Below are positions 34,879-44,442 of a DNA stretch of 64,000 nucleotides, piece by piece. A program made the position numbers and the translations under genes. The DNA is from Mesobacillus boroniphilus (GTDB lineage Bacteria; Bacillota; Bacilli; Bacillales; Cytobacillaceae). The stretch covers positions 1,736,001 to 1,800,000 of the forward strand of contig NZ_QTKX01000001.1 in the NCBI RefSeq assembly GCF_018424685.1. Direction: 5' to 3'. The notes under the pieces are model-generated. The model searched no databases and was not told where the DNA came from. It saw only the letters and a program-made list of their open reading frames with translations. Every line of letters starts with the position of its first letter. The first letter of the stretch is position 1.

Positions 34879-35461
34879 AATCTGCTGGAACAAGCAGGGT
34901 AAATTTAATGTTGTCCTTTGTTAAATCAAATTCATTTACACGGACCTTGATATCACTTTTCAGCTTCAGCCTCTGCATAGATACGTATACTCTTTCTTCC
35001 TTTGGCTGGATGTTTACAGCATCCGGCAAATCGTAGCTGTCCCGGACAAATTTAAGTACCGTTGATACAGGAAGTTTAAGTTTCCCTACTGAAATTGATC
35101 TCTGTTTTAAAATTAAATCACCATTTTTCAATGCCTGCGGTTCAAAGGTCAGCCTCAATTCCAATTCTTGACTGAAGAGCGGAAGCGTTCCATATAATTC
35201 TACCTCATCTGTCAGCAATACTTGATAATCGATCTGACTTTTTTTTGCTTCTTCTTCTAAGTAATGATTAATAACCCTGTTTAAATCCCGTTTGTTGGTC
35301 GATACATTAAATGCAACATCATCCTGATCAGCACCATTCGTTCCTTGCTCTAATTTTGTTTCCTCAACTGGTGAGGTGATGAGGCCCCAAACTAATAGGA
35401 GGGCTGCAGCCATGATACCTAAAAGAATAAAAAATCCGATTTTCCACTTGTTATTTCTCAT
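34877..35461 (-). CDS. ypmS: YpmS, DUF2140 membrane-anchored protein, 194 aa
   Basis: One N-terminal membrane helix (about 7-27, IGFFILLGIMAAALLLVWGL) and an extracellular domain with FNVSTNKRDLNRVINHYLEEE and LTFEPQALKNGDLILKQRSISVGKLKLP. It matches DUF2140/YpmS, of unknown function, by sequence style and by position after ypmR. It follows ypmR by 35 nt, so the two are co-transcribed. Confidence 0.9.
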   Translation of the reverse strand: MRNNKWKIGFFILLGIMAAALLLVWGLITSPVEETKLEQGTNGADQDDVAFNVSTNKRDLNRVINHYLEEEAKKSQIDYQVLLTDEVELYGTLPLFSQELELRLTFEPQALKNGDLILKQRSISVGKLKLPVSTVLKFVRDSYDLPDAVNIQPKEERVYVSMQRLKLKSDIKVRVNEFDLTKDNIKFTLLVPAD

Positions 35462-35496
35462 TAATCTTTGTAACTCCTCTTCCCAGTCTTATGACG

Positions 35497-36303
35497 TTAG
35501 TCAGTCATCGAGTCAATGACCTGCTTATCAAGGATTTCATATATCCGATCAGCAATTAATTGGTACCCACGGTCATTTGGGTGAAAATAATCAGTATATA
35601 ACAGATTTTCTTCATTATTAAGGAAAATATCATGAATGTCGACAAAGTAAGCATTTCCGTCCTGCCCAACTATTGAAAGGCTTTGAAAGTTCCATTCATC
35701 CACTATTTGGTTCATTTCCTTTACATCCGCAAACCAGTTGTAAAATGGATTATAGAGTCCGACTAAAACGATAGGAGCTTCTTGATTTTGGTTTCGGATT
35801 GATAAAAAGATTTTCTGCAGCTGTTCTGCAAACAACTTTTGTTCTGTTTTGAAATGATTTAGTTTCAGACTGGAAAAATTCTCTTTGACAACCTTCATTA
35901 AATCATTCCCGCCGATTGTTAATATAATCAGGTCGGCTTCCTTTATAGAAGATTGTACATTTTTGTCTTTCAGCCTTTTCAGAAGCTGGTCAGTCCTGTT
36001 TCCTCTCACACCAAAATTTTCGAAATTCGCATTCTTAATGGTCTTTTCTTTTTCAAGCTGCTCGGCAAGGTATGGGATATATCCTCCCATGTTCGTACTG
36101 TCTCCTACACCCTGGGTGAGTGAATCCCCCGCAGAAACAATATGCAAATCCTTTGGAAAGAATGAAGTCGGCAATGCTTCCTTCAATTCCATTCCCGTTT
36201 CCTTGACCTTATTGAAGTTCCCTTTCTGCAAACTTTCAAACTGGCTGCAGGATCCTAATATCATGGCCAGTGTTACATAAAGTAAGGTGAATTTCTTCAA
36301 CAA
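35497..36303 (-). CDS. ypmR: YpmR, SGNH-family lipoprotein, 268 aa
   Basis: A lipobox ends at LGSC (Cys about 19). The SGNH hydrolase blocks are GDSLTQGVGDS (about 59-69), GVRGNR, GGND (about 131-134) and DYFHPNDRGYQ. It is a surface-anchored esterase or lipase of unknown substrate. Paired with YpmS in B. subtilis and here. Confidence 0.9.
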   Translation of the reverse strand: MLKKFTLLYVTLAMILGSCSQFESLQKGNFNKVKETGMELKEALPTSFFPKDLHIVSAGDSLTQGVGDSTNMGGYIPYLAEQLEKEKTIKNANFENFGVRGNRTDQLLKRLKDKNVQSSIKEADLIILTIGGNDLMKVVKENFSSLKLNHFKTEQKLFAEQLQKIFLSIRNQNQEAPIVLVGLYNPFYNWFADVKEMNQIVDEWNFQSLSIVGQDGNAYFVDIHDIFLNNEENLLYTDYFHPNDRGYQLIADRIYEILDKQVIDSMTD

Positions 36304-36472
36304 TATTAATCACCTACCTTTAAAAGTATAATCATTATATCATTTAATGCCTTTTCAGACGTTTCTCACGCATTATATGCCATCTTTACCCTTATCTGCC
36401 GCATCTACAACGTACTAGAAGGATGAAATGTTTATTTTAATTTATTCAAGCTGGGTAAGCTTATTTCTTGAC

Positions 36473-36502
36473 CCAAAAAAACAGGCCACATATGCGGCCT
36501 AT
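36473..36502 (-). terminator. Terminator after ypmQ
   Basis: AATAGGCCGCATATGTGGCCT hairpin followed by GTTTTTTT on the minus strand. Confidence 0.85.
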
Positions 36503-37083
36503 TGAAGTGCTTTAATATCTTCAATTATTTGTTCAAAAGGGACTTCTTTCAGCCCAGTATAATATTTCCTCATATCCCCGTTTTGATCGACAAGATAAAA
36601 ATCAGTGCCATGAATAACCTGATCCCCTGTCTCCGGTTTCTTGACAAGTGTTTTGAAGTTTTCAAGTGCGAATTTTTCTATTTCTTCTTGTGTATAGCCT
36701 GTAAGGAACGACCAGTTCTTGAAATCAACATTGAATTTCTTGCCATACTCCTTAAGTGCCTCAGGATTGTCGACAGCAGGATCTACACTGAAGGAAACAA
36801 TCTCGACGTCCTCAAGTCCTTCTTCCTTAATTATATCCTGAAGCTTCGCCATATTGGCCGTCATTGGCGGGCACACATCCGCACAGTTCGTAAATATAAA
36901 GCTGGCCATCCAGACTTTCCCTTTCAAATCCGCTTTACTAACAGATTCACCATTTTGATTCGTGAAAGTAAAATCCTCGATAGGATAGTTCTTCGCATCC
37001 TTTAGGCCGCTGTTTCCGCACCCCGCAGCAAATATGACTACTGCCGTAAGCATGAGGATCGTATAAACCTTTTTCAAAACCAT
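36499..37083 (-). CDS. ypmQ: YpmQ, Sco1-type copper/thioredoxin-like lipoprotein, about 194 aa
   Basis: A lipobox (FAAGC) near residue 22 anchors it. The Sco fold shows the Cu/redox motif CADVC (CxxxC, in FTNCADVCPPMT) and the copper-ligand histidine in VIHGTDFYLVD. Sco proteins deliver copper to the CuA site of cytochrome oxidase. Start is uncertain: ATG 37083 or TTG 37077, with AGGTG just upstream. It forms its own unit above ypmR. Confidence 0.93.
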   Translation of the reverse strand: MVLKKVYTILMLTAVVIFAAGCGNSGLKDAKNYPIEDFTFTNQNGESVSKADLKGKVWMASFIFTNCADVCPPMTANMAKLQDIIKEEGLEDVEIVSFSVDPAVDNPEALKEYGKKFNVDFKNWSFLTGYTQEEIEKFALENFKTLVKKPETGDQVIHGTDFYLVDQNGDMRKYYTGLKEVPFEQIIEDIKALQ

Positions 37084-37182
37084 CACCTGCAATCTTTCAA
37101 ATAATGTCCATAGACAATTCTAGCAGACGCATTTGAGAGAAGAAAGAAAAAGGTATGAAAGAAGTATGAAAAATTACATCAT

Positions 37183-38157
37183 TTATCCTGTGCCATTATC
37201 GATTTGTGAATTTTTCATCGTTGTGAAGAAATCTCTAATGAAGTTTGTATAACTAAAGTTAACAGCTACTTTATGGACTGGATAATCTGCTTTATCATTT
37301 GAATCCCTAAAATCTCCTATGCTCTGCCCAAATGCCTCTCCCCTGTTAACGACAATTTTAACAGGAATATCGTGGAAAACTACTCGTTCTTCATTCAATA
37401 ACGCCCATAGGGTCAGAACATCGTGGAGAGGAGCCCCAGTCAAATCAGGATTCCTCCCCTTATAAAACTTGTAGTAATAGTCAAACATTGGCTTCACTAG
37501 TTTTCCTACTTCACTACCTATAGATTGGTAATGTTCATCAAGCTCATTGATTAAGGCAGGCGTCACAATCGATCCACTTGTCACATTAAGCGGAATGATT
37601 TTCACAGGAGGTTTTGCCTGTGCCATAACGATATTTGCTGCATACGGATCACCATAAAAATTCGCTTCAGCCACTGGCGTGACATTCCCAGGTTCATTGA
37701 ATGCACCACCCATAATGTAAAAATCTTTTACTTTTTTCATAGTTTCAGGATAGAGAATGAAAGCAGCTGCAAGCGATGATAGCCTGCCTACATTGACTAT
37801 AATGATTTCATCCGGGTTTTTTTCGATGATTTCCTGGATGCCATGGAAGTTTTCAAGAGTGTAATCCACTTCAATATCAGGAATGATTGGCCCCAGCCCC
37901 TCAATGCCGTGGACGTCCGGTACATATTCAGGCCTTTCTCCTGTCAATGGCAGTTCTGCACCTGCAAAAGCTGGAATATCAGGCCTCCCTGTAAGCTTCT
38001 GCAAATAAGCTGCATTTCGCAGCGCATCTTGTTTTGATACATTGCCGTAATCGGCGACTACACCAACCAAATCTATTTCTTTATTAAAAAACGCATATAA
38101 TACAGCGATATTATCATCTATTCCGAAATCACTAAAGAAAAGCACTTTTTTCACCAA
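37183..38157 (-). CDS. Nucleoside hydrolase (IUNH family), 324 aa
   Basis: The calcium-binding motif DFGIDD at residues 10-15 (the family pattern is DxGxDD), NVGRLSSLAAAF, and the C-terminal LTGAPLHDVLTLWALL with the conserved HD mark the inosine-uridine-preferring hydrolase family. It splits N-glycosidic bonds of nucleosides in the cytoplasm, for salvage. The TTG start follows AAAGGAGGTG. It is 75 nt beyond the histidine-kinase gene on the same strand. Confidence 0.9.
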   Translation of the reverse strand: MVKKVLFFSDFGIDDNIAVLYAFFNKEIDLVGVVADYGNVSKQDALRNAAYLQKLTGRPDIPAFAGAELPLTGERPEYVPDVHGIEGLGPIIPDIEVDYTLENFHGIQEIIEKNPDEIIIVNVGRLSSLAAAFILYPETMKKVKDFYIMGGAFNEPGNVTPVAEANFYGDPYAANIVMAQAKPPVKIIPLNVTSGSIVTPALINELDEHYQSIGSEVGKLVKPMFDYYYKFYKGRNPDLTGAPLHDVLTLWALLNEERVVFHDIPVKIVVNRGEAFGQSIGDFRDSNDKADYPVHKVAVNFSYTNFIRDFFTTMKNSQIDNGTG

Positions 38158-38215
38158 GGTCCGGTCACCTCCTTTTCAAATTATATTTTGACATTTTGAA
38201 AATAATGGCAAAAAT

Positions 38216-38247
38216 TTAAAAAGCCCTGAATTTTACTCAGGGCTTTC
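38216..38247 (-). terminator. Terminator overlapping the 3' end of the histidine kinase gene
   Basis: AAAGCCCTGAGT/TTCAGGGCTTTTT hairpin with T run on the minus strand. Confidence 0.8.
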
Positions 38248-39858
38248 CATTAATAATGGGACCATTATCTCAAAAGTGGTACCTTCTCCTTTTTTACTTG
38301 ATACCTTTATTTGTCCTTTCATTCTTTCAACTATCTGGTAACATACCATCAGCCCCATGCCTGTCCCTCGCTCCTTCAATGAATAAAAAGCCGTACCAAG
38401 CCTTGATAGTTCCTCTGCAGTCATGCCAATGCCTGTATCTTCTATGATAAATACACCGAAATCTCCTTGCTTTTTCAGTGTCATGCTAAGCTTTCCGCCA
38501 TCACCCATCGCCTCAATACCATTTTTTAAGATATTGATCAGCACTTGTTTTAATTCACTTTTATTGCCCCTGATATTAACCTGGTCCCTTATTTCAATAT
38601 GCAAGGAAATGTTTTTTGACATCATGGCGTATGAACTCATCAAATCCATGACCTGCTCCGTCATCTCGCTCCCATTAATGATTTCAAGCTTTCCAACATC
38701 AGGTCTTGCCAGGCTCAAATAGTCATTTATTATTGTCTCTGCTCTGTTTAGTTCTTCAATCATCAGTTTTAAATACATATGATCTTCTTCACTCATCTCT
38801 TTAGAAAGGAAAATCTGTAGAAAACCTTTCACAACAGTCATAGGATTTCTGATTTCATGGGCAACAGAGGCAGCCAACTGGCCTATCGCGTTCATTTTCT
38901 CAGCACGCTGAAGCTCCTGCTGAAGTTTTGTACGTTCGAATATATCCTCCATTGTGTTAATCGCTTCCTCTAACAATAGGGATTCCTTATCCTCCAGCGA
39001 TGTTTGGCCCAATTGCTTTGATGCGGCTGAAACCCTCTCGAATAGTTGGGAGAGCTGGGAAGCCATCTCATTAAACTTTTTACTTAATAAACTTAACTCT
39101 GATTGATCATGAACAGGCAGCGTGACAGTAAAATTGCCAGAACTGATTTCCTTTATGCCAAAAAACAAGTCATCTACTGGTTTCATGACCTTCTTAAGGC
39201 CCCAATTCAGGATTACATAAACAGCAGCTAAGATGGCGGCCATCTGCAATAATAACAGCAAGAGAATTTCCATTTGATTATCCTTGATGACGGATGCCTT
39301 TGCATCTATTCCAAGAATGGCTACTACATTTCCATTATGATCAGTAATCGGGGCAAAGGATGAAATCCAAGACCCATATTGATCAGTGAAAATATCCGTA
39401 CTCGTTATCGCCCTCTTTTCTCGGGTATTTCGATATGCACTTATAAATTCTTCCCCTGCATCATAGAACATTAGAGAATCGAATGAGTAATCCCTATAAA
39501 TATCAGATGCAGACAGTATGTAAACTTTTTGATTTGGATATTCTTCAGGCAGAATAATATAAGCCCCCAGGAATGAAGCACTTTTATCGCCTACCATGGT
39601 CAGGAGTTTTTCTAGCCGCCTGATCGATGGGTTGGACTCATCCCTAAACTCATTTGCCTTTCTAATATCTTCAGGGTCCAGTGTAGATGACCAAATTCCT
39701 GCGACTCCTTCAACCTTGTCAGCCATTTGACTTTTCAGTTGTTTGGACTGCAGGTAGAAGCTTGTTCCCATTATGGACACCACAACGACAGTTGTGATCA
39801 TAAATGAAAACATCAATATCTTTTTAAATAACGGCAGGTTCTTAACATTAAGCTTCAT
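38233..39858 (-). CDS. Orphan sensor histidine kinase, about 541 aa
   Basis: Membrane helices at about 13-33 and 200-220 flank an extracellular Cache-like domain (AYIILPEEYPN..VYILSASDIYRD, SSFAPITDHNGNVVAILGID). A HAMP segment, a coiled region, the phospho-accepting H-box VAHEIRNPMTVVKGF and an HATPase domain with NGIEAMGDGG, DTGIGM and GTGMGL follow. No response regulator is adjacent. The HisKA sequence resembles sporulation kinases of the KinB/KinD type, which feed Spo0F; this is inference. The start is uncertain (ATG 39858 or GTG 39915), with no clear binding site. Confidence 0.85.
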   Translation of the reverse strand: MKLNVKNLPLFKKILMFSFMITTVVVVSIMGTSFYLQSKQLKSQMADKVEGVAGIWSSTLDPEDIRKANEFRDESNPSIRRLEKLLTMVGDKSASFLGAYIILPEEYPNQKVYILSASDIYRDYSFDSLMFYDAGEEFISAYRNTREKRAITSTDIFTDQYGSWISSFAPITDHNGNVVAILGIDAKASVIKDNQMEILLLLLLQMAAILAAVYVILNWGLKKVMKPVDDLFFGIKEISSGNFTVTLPVHDQSELSLLSKKFNEMASQLSQLFERVSAASKQLGQTSLEDKESLLLEEAINTMEDIFERTKLQQELQRAEKMNAIGQLAASVAHEIRNPMTVVKGFLQIFLSKEMSEEDHMYLKLMIEELNRAETIINDYLSLARPDVGKLEIINGSEMTEQVMDLMSSYAMMSKNISLHIEIRDQVNIRGNKSELKQVLINILKNGIEAMGDGGKLSMTLKKQGDFGVFIIEDTGIGMTAEELSRLGTAFYSLKERGTGMGLMVCYQIVERMKGQIKVSSKKGEGTTFEIMVPLLMESPE

Positions 39859-39969
39859 ATTTTCATTGTCACATTCCGTTCTATCATAAAGTGAATATTT
39901 GAAAATATTCGACACAACCCAATAATTATCCTGTATATTTAAAAAACTTTGATTAGTTAAAGAGGCATA

Positions 39970-40001
39970 AAAAGGTCCTGAAGCTGTAAACTTCAGGACT
40001 T
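39970..40001 (-). terminator. Terminator after degV (first copy)
   Basis: AAGTCCTGAAG/CTTCAGGACCTT stem followed by TTTTA on the minus strand. Confidence 0.85.
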
Positions 40002-40025
40002 GAACGATAGATCCTTTGATATCTT

Positions 40026-40868
40026 TTATTCAAAATAATACATGAATCCTATGGCGCCTGGGCCGGTATGAGTACTTACAATTGGCGTTGTTTCTTCGAT
40101 GAAAAAGTCATCATATCCTGAAGTTTCAAAAATGGTTTTCTTTATTTTCTCGGCGAGGTCTTCTCCTTCTGCATGAACAAGCCCTACTCCTTTAATGGTT
40201 TTACCCTCTGTATCTGCGGCAAATTGATTTCTAAGGTACTTTACAACTTGCGAATGACTTCTTGCTTTAGAGACAGGTGTATATTCTCCACCTTCGAGTG
40301 AGGCGATCGGTTTAATGTTCAATAAAGAGCCGATCATTGCCTTTCCTTTGCCAATCCGGCCTCCCTTAACTAAATTCTCAAGGGTATCAACAACGACAAA
40401 AAGCCTGGTCTTTTCTCTTATCTCATCTAACCTTGTTACGATTTCTTCAGCTGATTTACCGTCAGCGGCCATCTGGGCAGCCTCAAGAACTTGAAAGGCC
40501 AATGCTTTTGAAATAAAGCGGGAATCAACCACATTTATCTTTGCACTTGTCATCTGGGCGGCACTTTCTGCAGAACGTACTGTACCGCTCATACCGCCTG
40601 TCATATGTATTGAGATGATTTCAAAACCATCCGCGGCCAGCTCGTCATACACCTTCAAAAATTCCCCGGCAGGGGGCTGCGAGCTCTTTGGCAATTCATG
40701 AGAAGCTTTCATCTTTTCCATGAATTCTTTTGGGCTGATATCCACTCTATCTAAATAATTTTCACCATTAATAGAAATTGATAATGGGACAACGATAATC
40801 CCCCACTTTTTGATGAGCTCATCATTCAAATCACAAGTAGAATCAGTTACAATCTTGATTTTAGTCAT
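40026..40868 (-). CDS. DegV-family fatty-acid-binding protein, 280 aa
   Basis: The family signature VTDSTCDLNDELIKK (about 5-19), SQPPAGEFLKVYDEL and ISIHMTGGMSGT (fatty-acid contact) are present, as is GGRIGKGKAMIGSLLNIKP. DegV/FakB proteins hold a fatty acid for the FakA kinase. A paralogue lies at 61097-61945, with about family-level identity. It is a single-gene unit; GGGATG precedes the ATG. Confidence 0.93.
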   Translation of the reverse strand: MTKIKIVTDSTCDLNDELIKKWGIIVVPLSISINGENYLDRVDISPKEFMEKMKASHELPKSSQPPAGEFLKVYDELAADGFEIISIHMTGGMSGTVRSAESAAQMTSAKINVVDSRFISKALAFQVLEAAQMAADGKSAEEIVTRLDEIREKTRLFVVVDTLENLVKGGRIGKGKAMIGSLLNIKPIASLEGGEYTPVSKARSHSQVVKYLRNQFAADTEGKTIKGVGLVHAEGEDLAEKIKKTIFETSGYDDFFIEETTPIVSTHTGPGAIGFMYYFE

Positions 40869-41053
40869 AAATTCACATCCCTATCAAAAACACTCCACTA
40901 TGACTATTATACCTATTCTCATATGCAAATTAAAATTATTTACATACATTCTTGTAGTACAACTTAGAATGCTAGCAACACACTTTCAGTAAATATAGTA
41001 GATTCGGACCCACTCTTTATGATTAGGCAATAACGAAGCTATAAAAGAACAAA

Positions 41054-41078
41054 AGCGCCCTTTGTCAGGCGCTTCAAA
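41054..41078 (-). terminator. Terminator after ypmP
   Basis: AAGCGCC/GGGCGCTT hairpin with TTTTG on the minus strand. Confidence 0.85.
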
Positions 41079-41087
41079 AATGAATCA

Positions 41088-41339
41088 TCAGGCGTTATTT
41101 TTCAATTCAGCCGATTTGAATAACTGCTCATAATCCGGCCACTTCATAACTCTTTTTAAATACTCTTTAAAAGAATAAAACTTTTTTGCGTTTCTTTCCT
41201 GGTAGATTGCTGTTATAAAAGTTTGCAAACGGACTTGGATAATAAAATAATAGGTGCTCTCTTCTTCCAACACAGGAATGTCCACGACTTTAACCTTCTG
41301 TCCAACAACATTTTTGAACTCTAGGCTTTTGAATAACAA
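41088..41339 (-). CDS. ypmP: YpmP, DUF2535 family, 83 aa
   Basis: A small basic protein, MLFKSLEFKNVVGQKVKVVD onward, ending in RVMKWPDYEQLFKSAELKNN, which fits YpmP by length, sequence style and location between ypmQ and ilvA. Function is unknown. The TTG start is preceded by AGAGG at 9 nt. Own terminator. Confidence 0.85.
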   Translation of the reverse strand: MLFKSLEFKNVVGQKVKVVDIPVLEEESTYYFIIQVRLQTFITAIYQERNAKKFYSFKEYLKRVMKWPDYEQLFKSAELKNNA

Positions 41340-41512
41340 AATATCAATCCTCTTTTATACCCGTTTGATTATATTATACCCTAAACCCTGGTCGAAATGT
41401 GTCTGTTTACGCGGATAATAATATTTTTTTTAGTCTCTTTTCGTAAACTTTGTTTCGATTAAAGTAAAAGCCAGCACCTCGTTTTTTTACAAGTTGGCGG
41501 TGTTAAATTAGG

Positions 41513-41765
41513 CTGTTGATTTCCGTTCCAGGCGCTTTGCTTTCCGCGGGAAGAATTATGAAAAAGCCTAACTGCCGGCTTTTTCGAAGAGCAAATTCTT
41601 CCTTGGGGCTGGCGGTGGGCCTCCTCGGAGCAAGCTCCTGCGGTGTCTCACCTGTCCAGCTGATCCCGCAGGACTTTGATTAAACTTCCTTAAACCTGCC
41701 CACGCACGAGGGAAATGCGTTAGCATTTTCGGAGGAGTCTGCGCGCCTTCCACTTCAATCAACAG
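41513..41765. repeat. MITE-like dispersed repeat with internal insertions
   Basis: Ends CTGTTGATT and AATCAACAG form terminal inverted repeats. Inside are segments (GGCGCTTTGCTTTCCGCGGG, GGTGGGCCTCCTCGG, GTCTCACCTGTCC, GATCCCGCAGGA, GTCTGCGCGCCTTCC) that I recognise from a short non-coding repeat common in many Bacillus genomes. This copy has two extra stretches: a nested hairpin (GAAAAAGCC/GGCTTTTTC, 41560-41585) and about 60 nt at 41677-41735. No ORF. The rest of the 582-nt gap between ypmP and tatC holds only an AT-rich stretch with GTTTACG/CGTAAAC arms (41405-41450). Confidence 0.75.
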
Positions 41766-41847
41766 GATTTAAAAACAACAATAAGCTTTAACACAGAATT
41801 GTTAATATTCGCTAGAGGGTCTTAAGCAAGGATTCTGTTCTGAGTAC

Positions 41848-41877
41848 AAAAAAACGTGTGGAAAATCCACACGTTTG
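41848..41877 (-). terminator. Terminator after tatC
   Basis: AAACGTGTGGA/TCCACACGTTT perfect stem followed by seven T on the minus strand. Confidence 0.88.
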
Positions 41878-41921
41878 ATTGACTGGTTTTACTGCTTGTG
41901 ATTATTGGTCCATATCCGTTT

Positions 41922-42695
41922 TCACAAGGATGATTCCTCATCGTTTTCCTCTTCCATATCACCGTATTGCTCTTGCCACTCTTTTTCCTTCTTGAGCTTC
42001 CGTCTGTAAACAAATTTGGATAAGTTCACGCTGATTTCATACAAAACCAGCAGCGGAATCGTAACAAGGATATCTGACATGAAATCAGGCGGTGAAATGA
42101 TGACTGAAATCACAATAAGTATAAAGTAAGCATACTTTCTGACCTTTACTAGAACGTAAGGATTAATAACTCCAAGAGATGTCAAGAACATGACGACAAC
42201 CGGCAATTCGAACAAAACTCCAAATGGTAATGTCATGTTCATGATGAACTTGAAATACTTTTCCGCCGTGAAGTTCGTTACAAGCATATCCCCGCTAAGT
42301 TCCACCAGGAAATTAAGAACTGTCGGGAAAATCACAAAGTAGCCAAAAGCAAGGCCAACGATGAATAGGATGAATAACGCCGGGATATATGAAAGCGATA
42401 TTTTCCTCTCAATCGGTCTGAGCGCTGGTTTGACAAAAAGCCAAATCTGGGTGGCCAAAACCGGAATCGTACCTGCAATAGCGATGATGGTGGCAAGCAT
42501 GAAGTAAATCCATACGATATCACTTGGACCTAAGACTATTAACTTAACGTCCAAGTCCCGGACAAAAAAGTTATATATTTCTTTAACATAGAAAAAGCCT
42601 ATACCAAAGAAAATAATGAATGCTACAGCCGAAATGATCAGCCTGTTCCGCAGCTCATCGAGATGATCCACCAGATTTAATTCTTGATCTTCCAT
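41922..42695 (-). CDS. tatC: Twin-arginine translocase subunit TatC, 257 aa
   Basis: Six predicted membrane helices and the N-terminal family motif LVDHLDELRNRL (about 7-18). It forms the receptor for twin-arginine signal peptides with TatA. The ATG at 42695 follows AGGGGATT. The C-terminal tail is acidic (EENDEESSL). It is paired with tatA upstream; which B. subtilis pair (Ay-Cy or Ad-Cd) it matches is not clear, and no Tat substrate gene is adjacent. Confidence 0.95.
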   Translation of the reverse strand: MEDQELNLVDHLDELRNRLIISAVAFIIFFGIGFFYVKEIYNFFVRDLDVKLIVLGPSDIVWIYFMLATIIAIAGTIPVLATQIWLFVKPALRPIERKISLSYIPALFILFIVGLAFGYFVIFPTVLNFLVELSGDMLVTNFTAEKYFKFIMNMTLPFGVLFELPVVVMFLTSLGVINPYVLVKVRKYAYFILIVISVIISPPDFMSDILVTIPLLVLYEISVNLSKFVYRRKLKKEKEWQEQYGDMEEENDEESSL

Positions 42696-42763
42696 ATAAC
42701 AATCCCCTGCCAATTCCGTTTGGTGCACTTCTTGAATAAAGCCTGTCATTTACAAGCCTTTTA

Positions 42764-42798
42764 AGGAAAAAGGTGTAAGACAAAAGCATCTTACACCT
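42764..42798 (-). terminator. Hairpin between tatA and tatC
   Basis: AAGGTGTAAGA/TCTTACACCTT stem followed by TTTCC on the minus strand. It may let through part of the transcription into tatC. Confidence 0.8.
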
Positions 42799-43001
42799 TA
42801 TTTAGTAACTTTTGTAATTTCCTTCTTTTCTTCTTCAAATTCATCCATGACATCGCTTGTCAATTCACGAGTTGACTTCTTGAATTCTCGAAGCGTCTGG
42901 CCAAAAGCACGGCCGATCTCAGGAAGCTTTTTAGGTCCAAAGATAATTAAGGCTAAAACAAGGATTAAGATTAATCCAGGAACTCCGATGTTTGATAACA
43001 T
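42798..43001 (-). CDS. tatA: Twin-arginine translocase subunit TatA, 67 aa
   Basis: One N-terminal membrane helix ([20 protein letters not shown]), the FGP hinge and an amphipathic helix [19 protein letters not shown], then an acidic/basic tail. Builds the protein-conducting part of the Tat translocon. The ATG at 43001 follows AAGGAGA. Confidence 0.95.
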   Translation of the reverse strand: MLSNIGVPGLILILVLALIIFGPKKLPEIGRAFGQTLREFKKSTRELTSDVMDEFEEEKKEITKVTK

Positions 43002-43173
43002 ATCAACATCTCCTTTTTCATATTGTAAATCTACTATGATTATAGTACTTTTACTCCCCAAAGTGGAAGAATGCTGTGAAAGTTCATAAGAAATTCACAA
43101 AGGGCTCCGTAATCTAACTATGTGTGACATTTCTTATTTTATAACATCTATCCTTAATTATCTATTATTAATA

Positions 43174-44442
43174 TTATACCAGTAAATTAAACAACTGATT
43201 ATCCTTATTCAATTCCATGAAGGCAAAACCCTTATTCTCCATGCTGGAAATCAGCCTTTTGTATTCATGCTTATTCTTCAATTCGATTCCTACAAGTGCA
43301 GGCCCGCTTTCTTTATTATTTTTCTTTGTGTACTCAAACCTGGTGATGTCATCCCCAGGTCCCAGGACATCATCGAGGAATTCACGCAAAGCACCTGCAC
43401 GCTGCGGGAAATTGACAATAAAGTAATGCAGCAGTCCTTCATGGAGCAGCGACCTTTCCTTAATCTCCTGCATCCTGCTGATATCATTATTGCCGCCGCT
43501 TATGACACATACAACAGACTTTCCCTTTATCTCATCTCTGAGAAGATCGAGGGATGCAATTGGCAAAGCTCCTGCCGGCTCAGTCACAATCGCATGCTCA
43601 TTATATAGCTCCAGAATGGATGAACACACTTTCCCTTCAGGAACTGCAACAAGTCTATCGACATTTTCCTTGCAAATTTCATATGTCTTACTGCCAACAC
43701 ATTTTACAGCGGCACCATCTACGAATGTATCGATTTCTTTTAAGGGGATAACACTATTTTGTTCAAAAGCAGCATTCATGGATGCTGCACCGCTAGGCTC
43801 AACGCCAACTAGCCTGGTCGTCGGTGATACGCTTTTTATATATGTACTCAATCCTGCCATCAAGCCTCCGCCACCAATACTAGCGATGATATAGTCAACA
43901 GAATTCTGACAATCATTTAAGATCTCCACTGCTACGGTTCCCTGTCCCGCCATTACTTTTTCATCATCGAAAGGGTGGATGAATTCCCTTCCTTCTTTTT
44001 CAGCACATTTACGCGCCTCCCGGTAAGAATCGTCGAATGTATCCCCTACCAGGACAATCTCAACGAACTCACGCCCGAACATTTCGACCTGGCTGATTTT
44101 TTGCCCAGGAGTTGTCGCAGGCATAAAAATTTTCCCATTCACTCCGAGCTGTCGGCAAGCGTATGCTACACCTTGAGCATGATTCCCTGCACTTGCACAT
44201 ACCACACCATTATCAAGCCCTTCTTCCCACAATAACTTCATTGAATAATAAGCGCCCCTTAGCTTGAAAGAGCGGACATGCTGCAAATCCTCGCGCTTCA
44301 AATAAATATCAGCTTCATATTTTTCAGACAATCGTTGATTCAATTGCAATGGAGTGTGGGCAACAACCTCTTTCAGATGCCGATAGGCAATCAAGATGTC
44401 CTCTACACTCACCCATTTTTTCTTCATTGTTTCTTGTTCCAT
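43174..44442 (-). CDS. ilvA: Threonine ammonia-lyase (biosynthetic) IlvA, 422 aa
   Basis: PLP lysine in RSFKLRGAYYSM (about 59), the phosphate cradle SIGGGGLMAGL and a C-terminal ACT-like regulatory domain (about 330-420). It converts threonine to 2-oxobutyrate for isoleucine synthesis. The ATG at 44442 follows GAGGGTG. No T-box or CodY site can be named in the 160-nt upstream gap. Confidence 0.95.
   Translation of the reverse strand: MEQETMKKKWVSVEDILIAYRHLKEVVAHTPLQLNQRLSEKYEADIYLKREDLQHVRSFKLRGAYYSMKLLWEEGLDNGVVCASAGNHAQGVAYACRQLGVNGKIFMPATTPGQKISQVEMFGREFVEIVLVGDTFDDSYREARKCAEKEGREFIHPFDDEKVMAGQGTVAVEILNDCQNSVDYIIASIGGGGLMAGLSTYIKSVSPTTRLVGVEPSGAASMNAAFEQNSVIPLKEIDTFVDGAAVKCVGSKTYEICKENVDRLVAVPEGKVCSSILELYNEHAIVTEPAGALPIASLDLLRDEIKGKSVVCVISGGNNDISRMQEIKERSLLHEGLLHYFIVNFPQRAGALREFLDDVLGPGDDITRFEYTKKNNKESGPALVGIELKNKHEYKRLISSMENKGFAFMELNKDNQLFNLLV

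Noticed and set aside
43290..43608. Overlapping frames inside ilvA and other antisense frames across the window
   Set aside because: Shadows of well-identified genes with no start signals or recognisable products.
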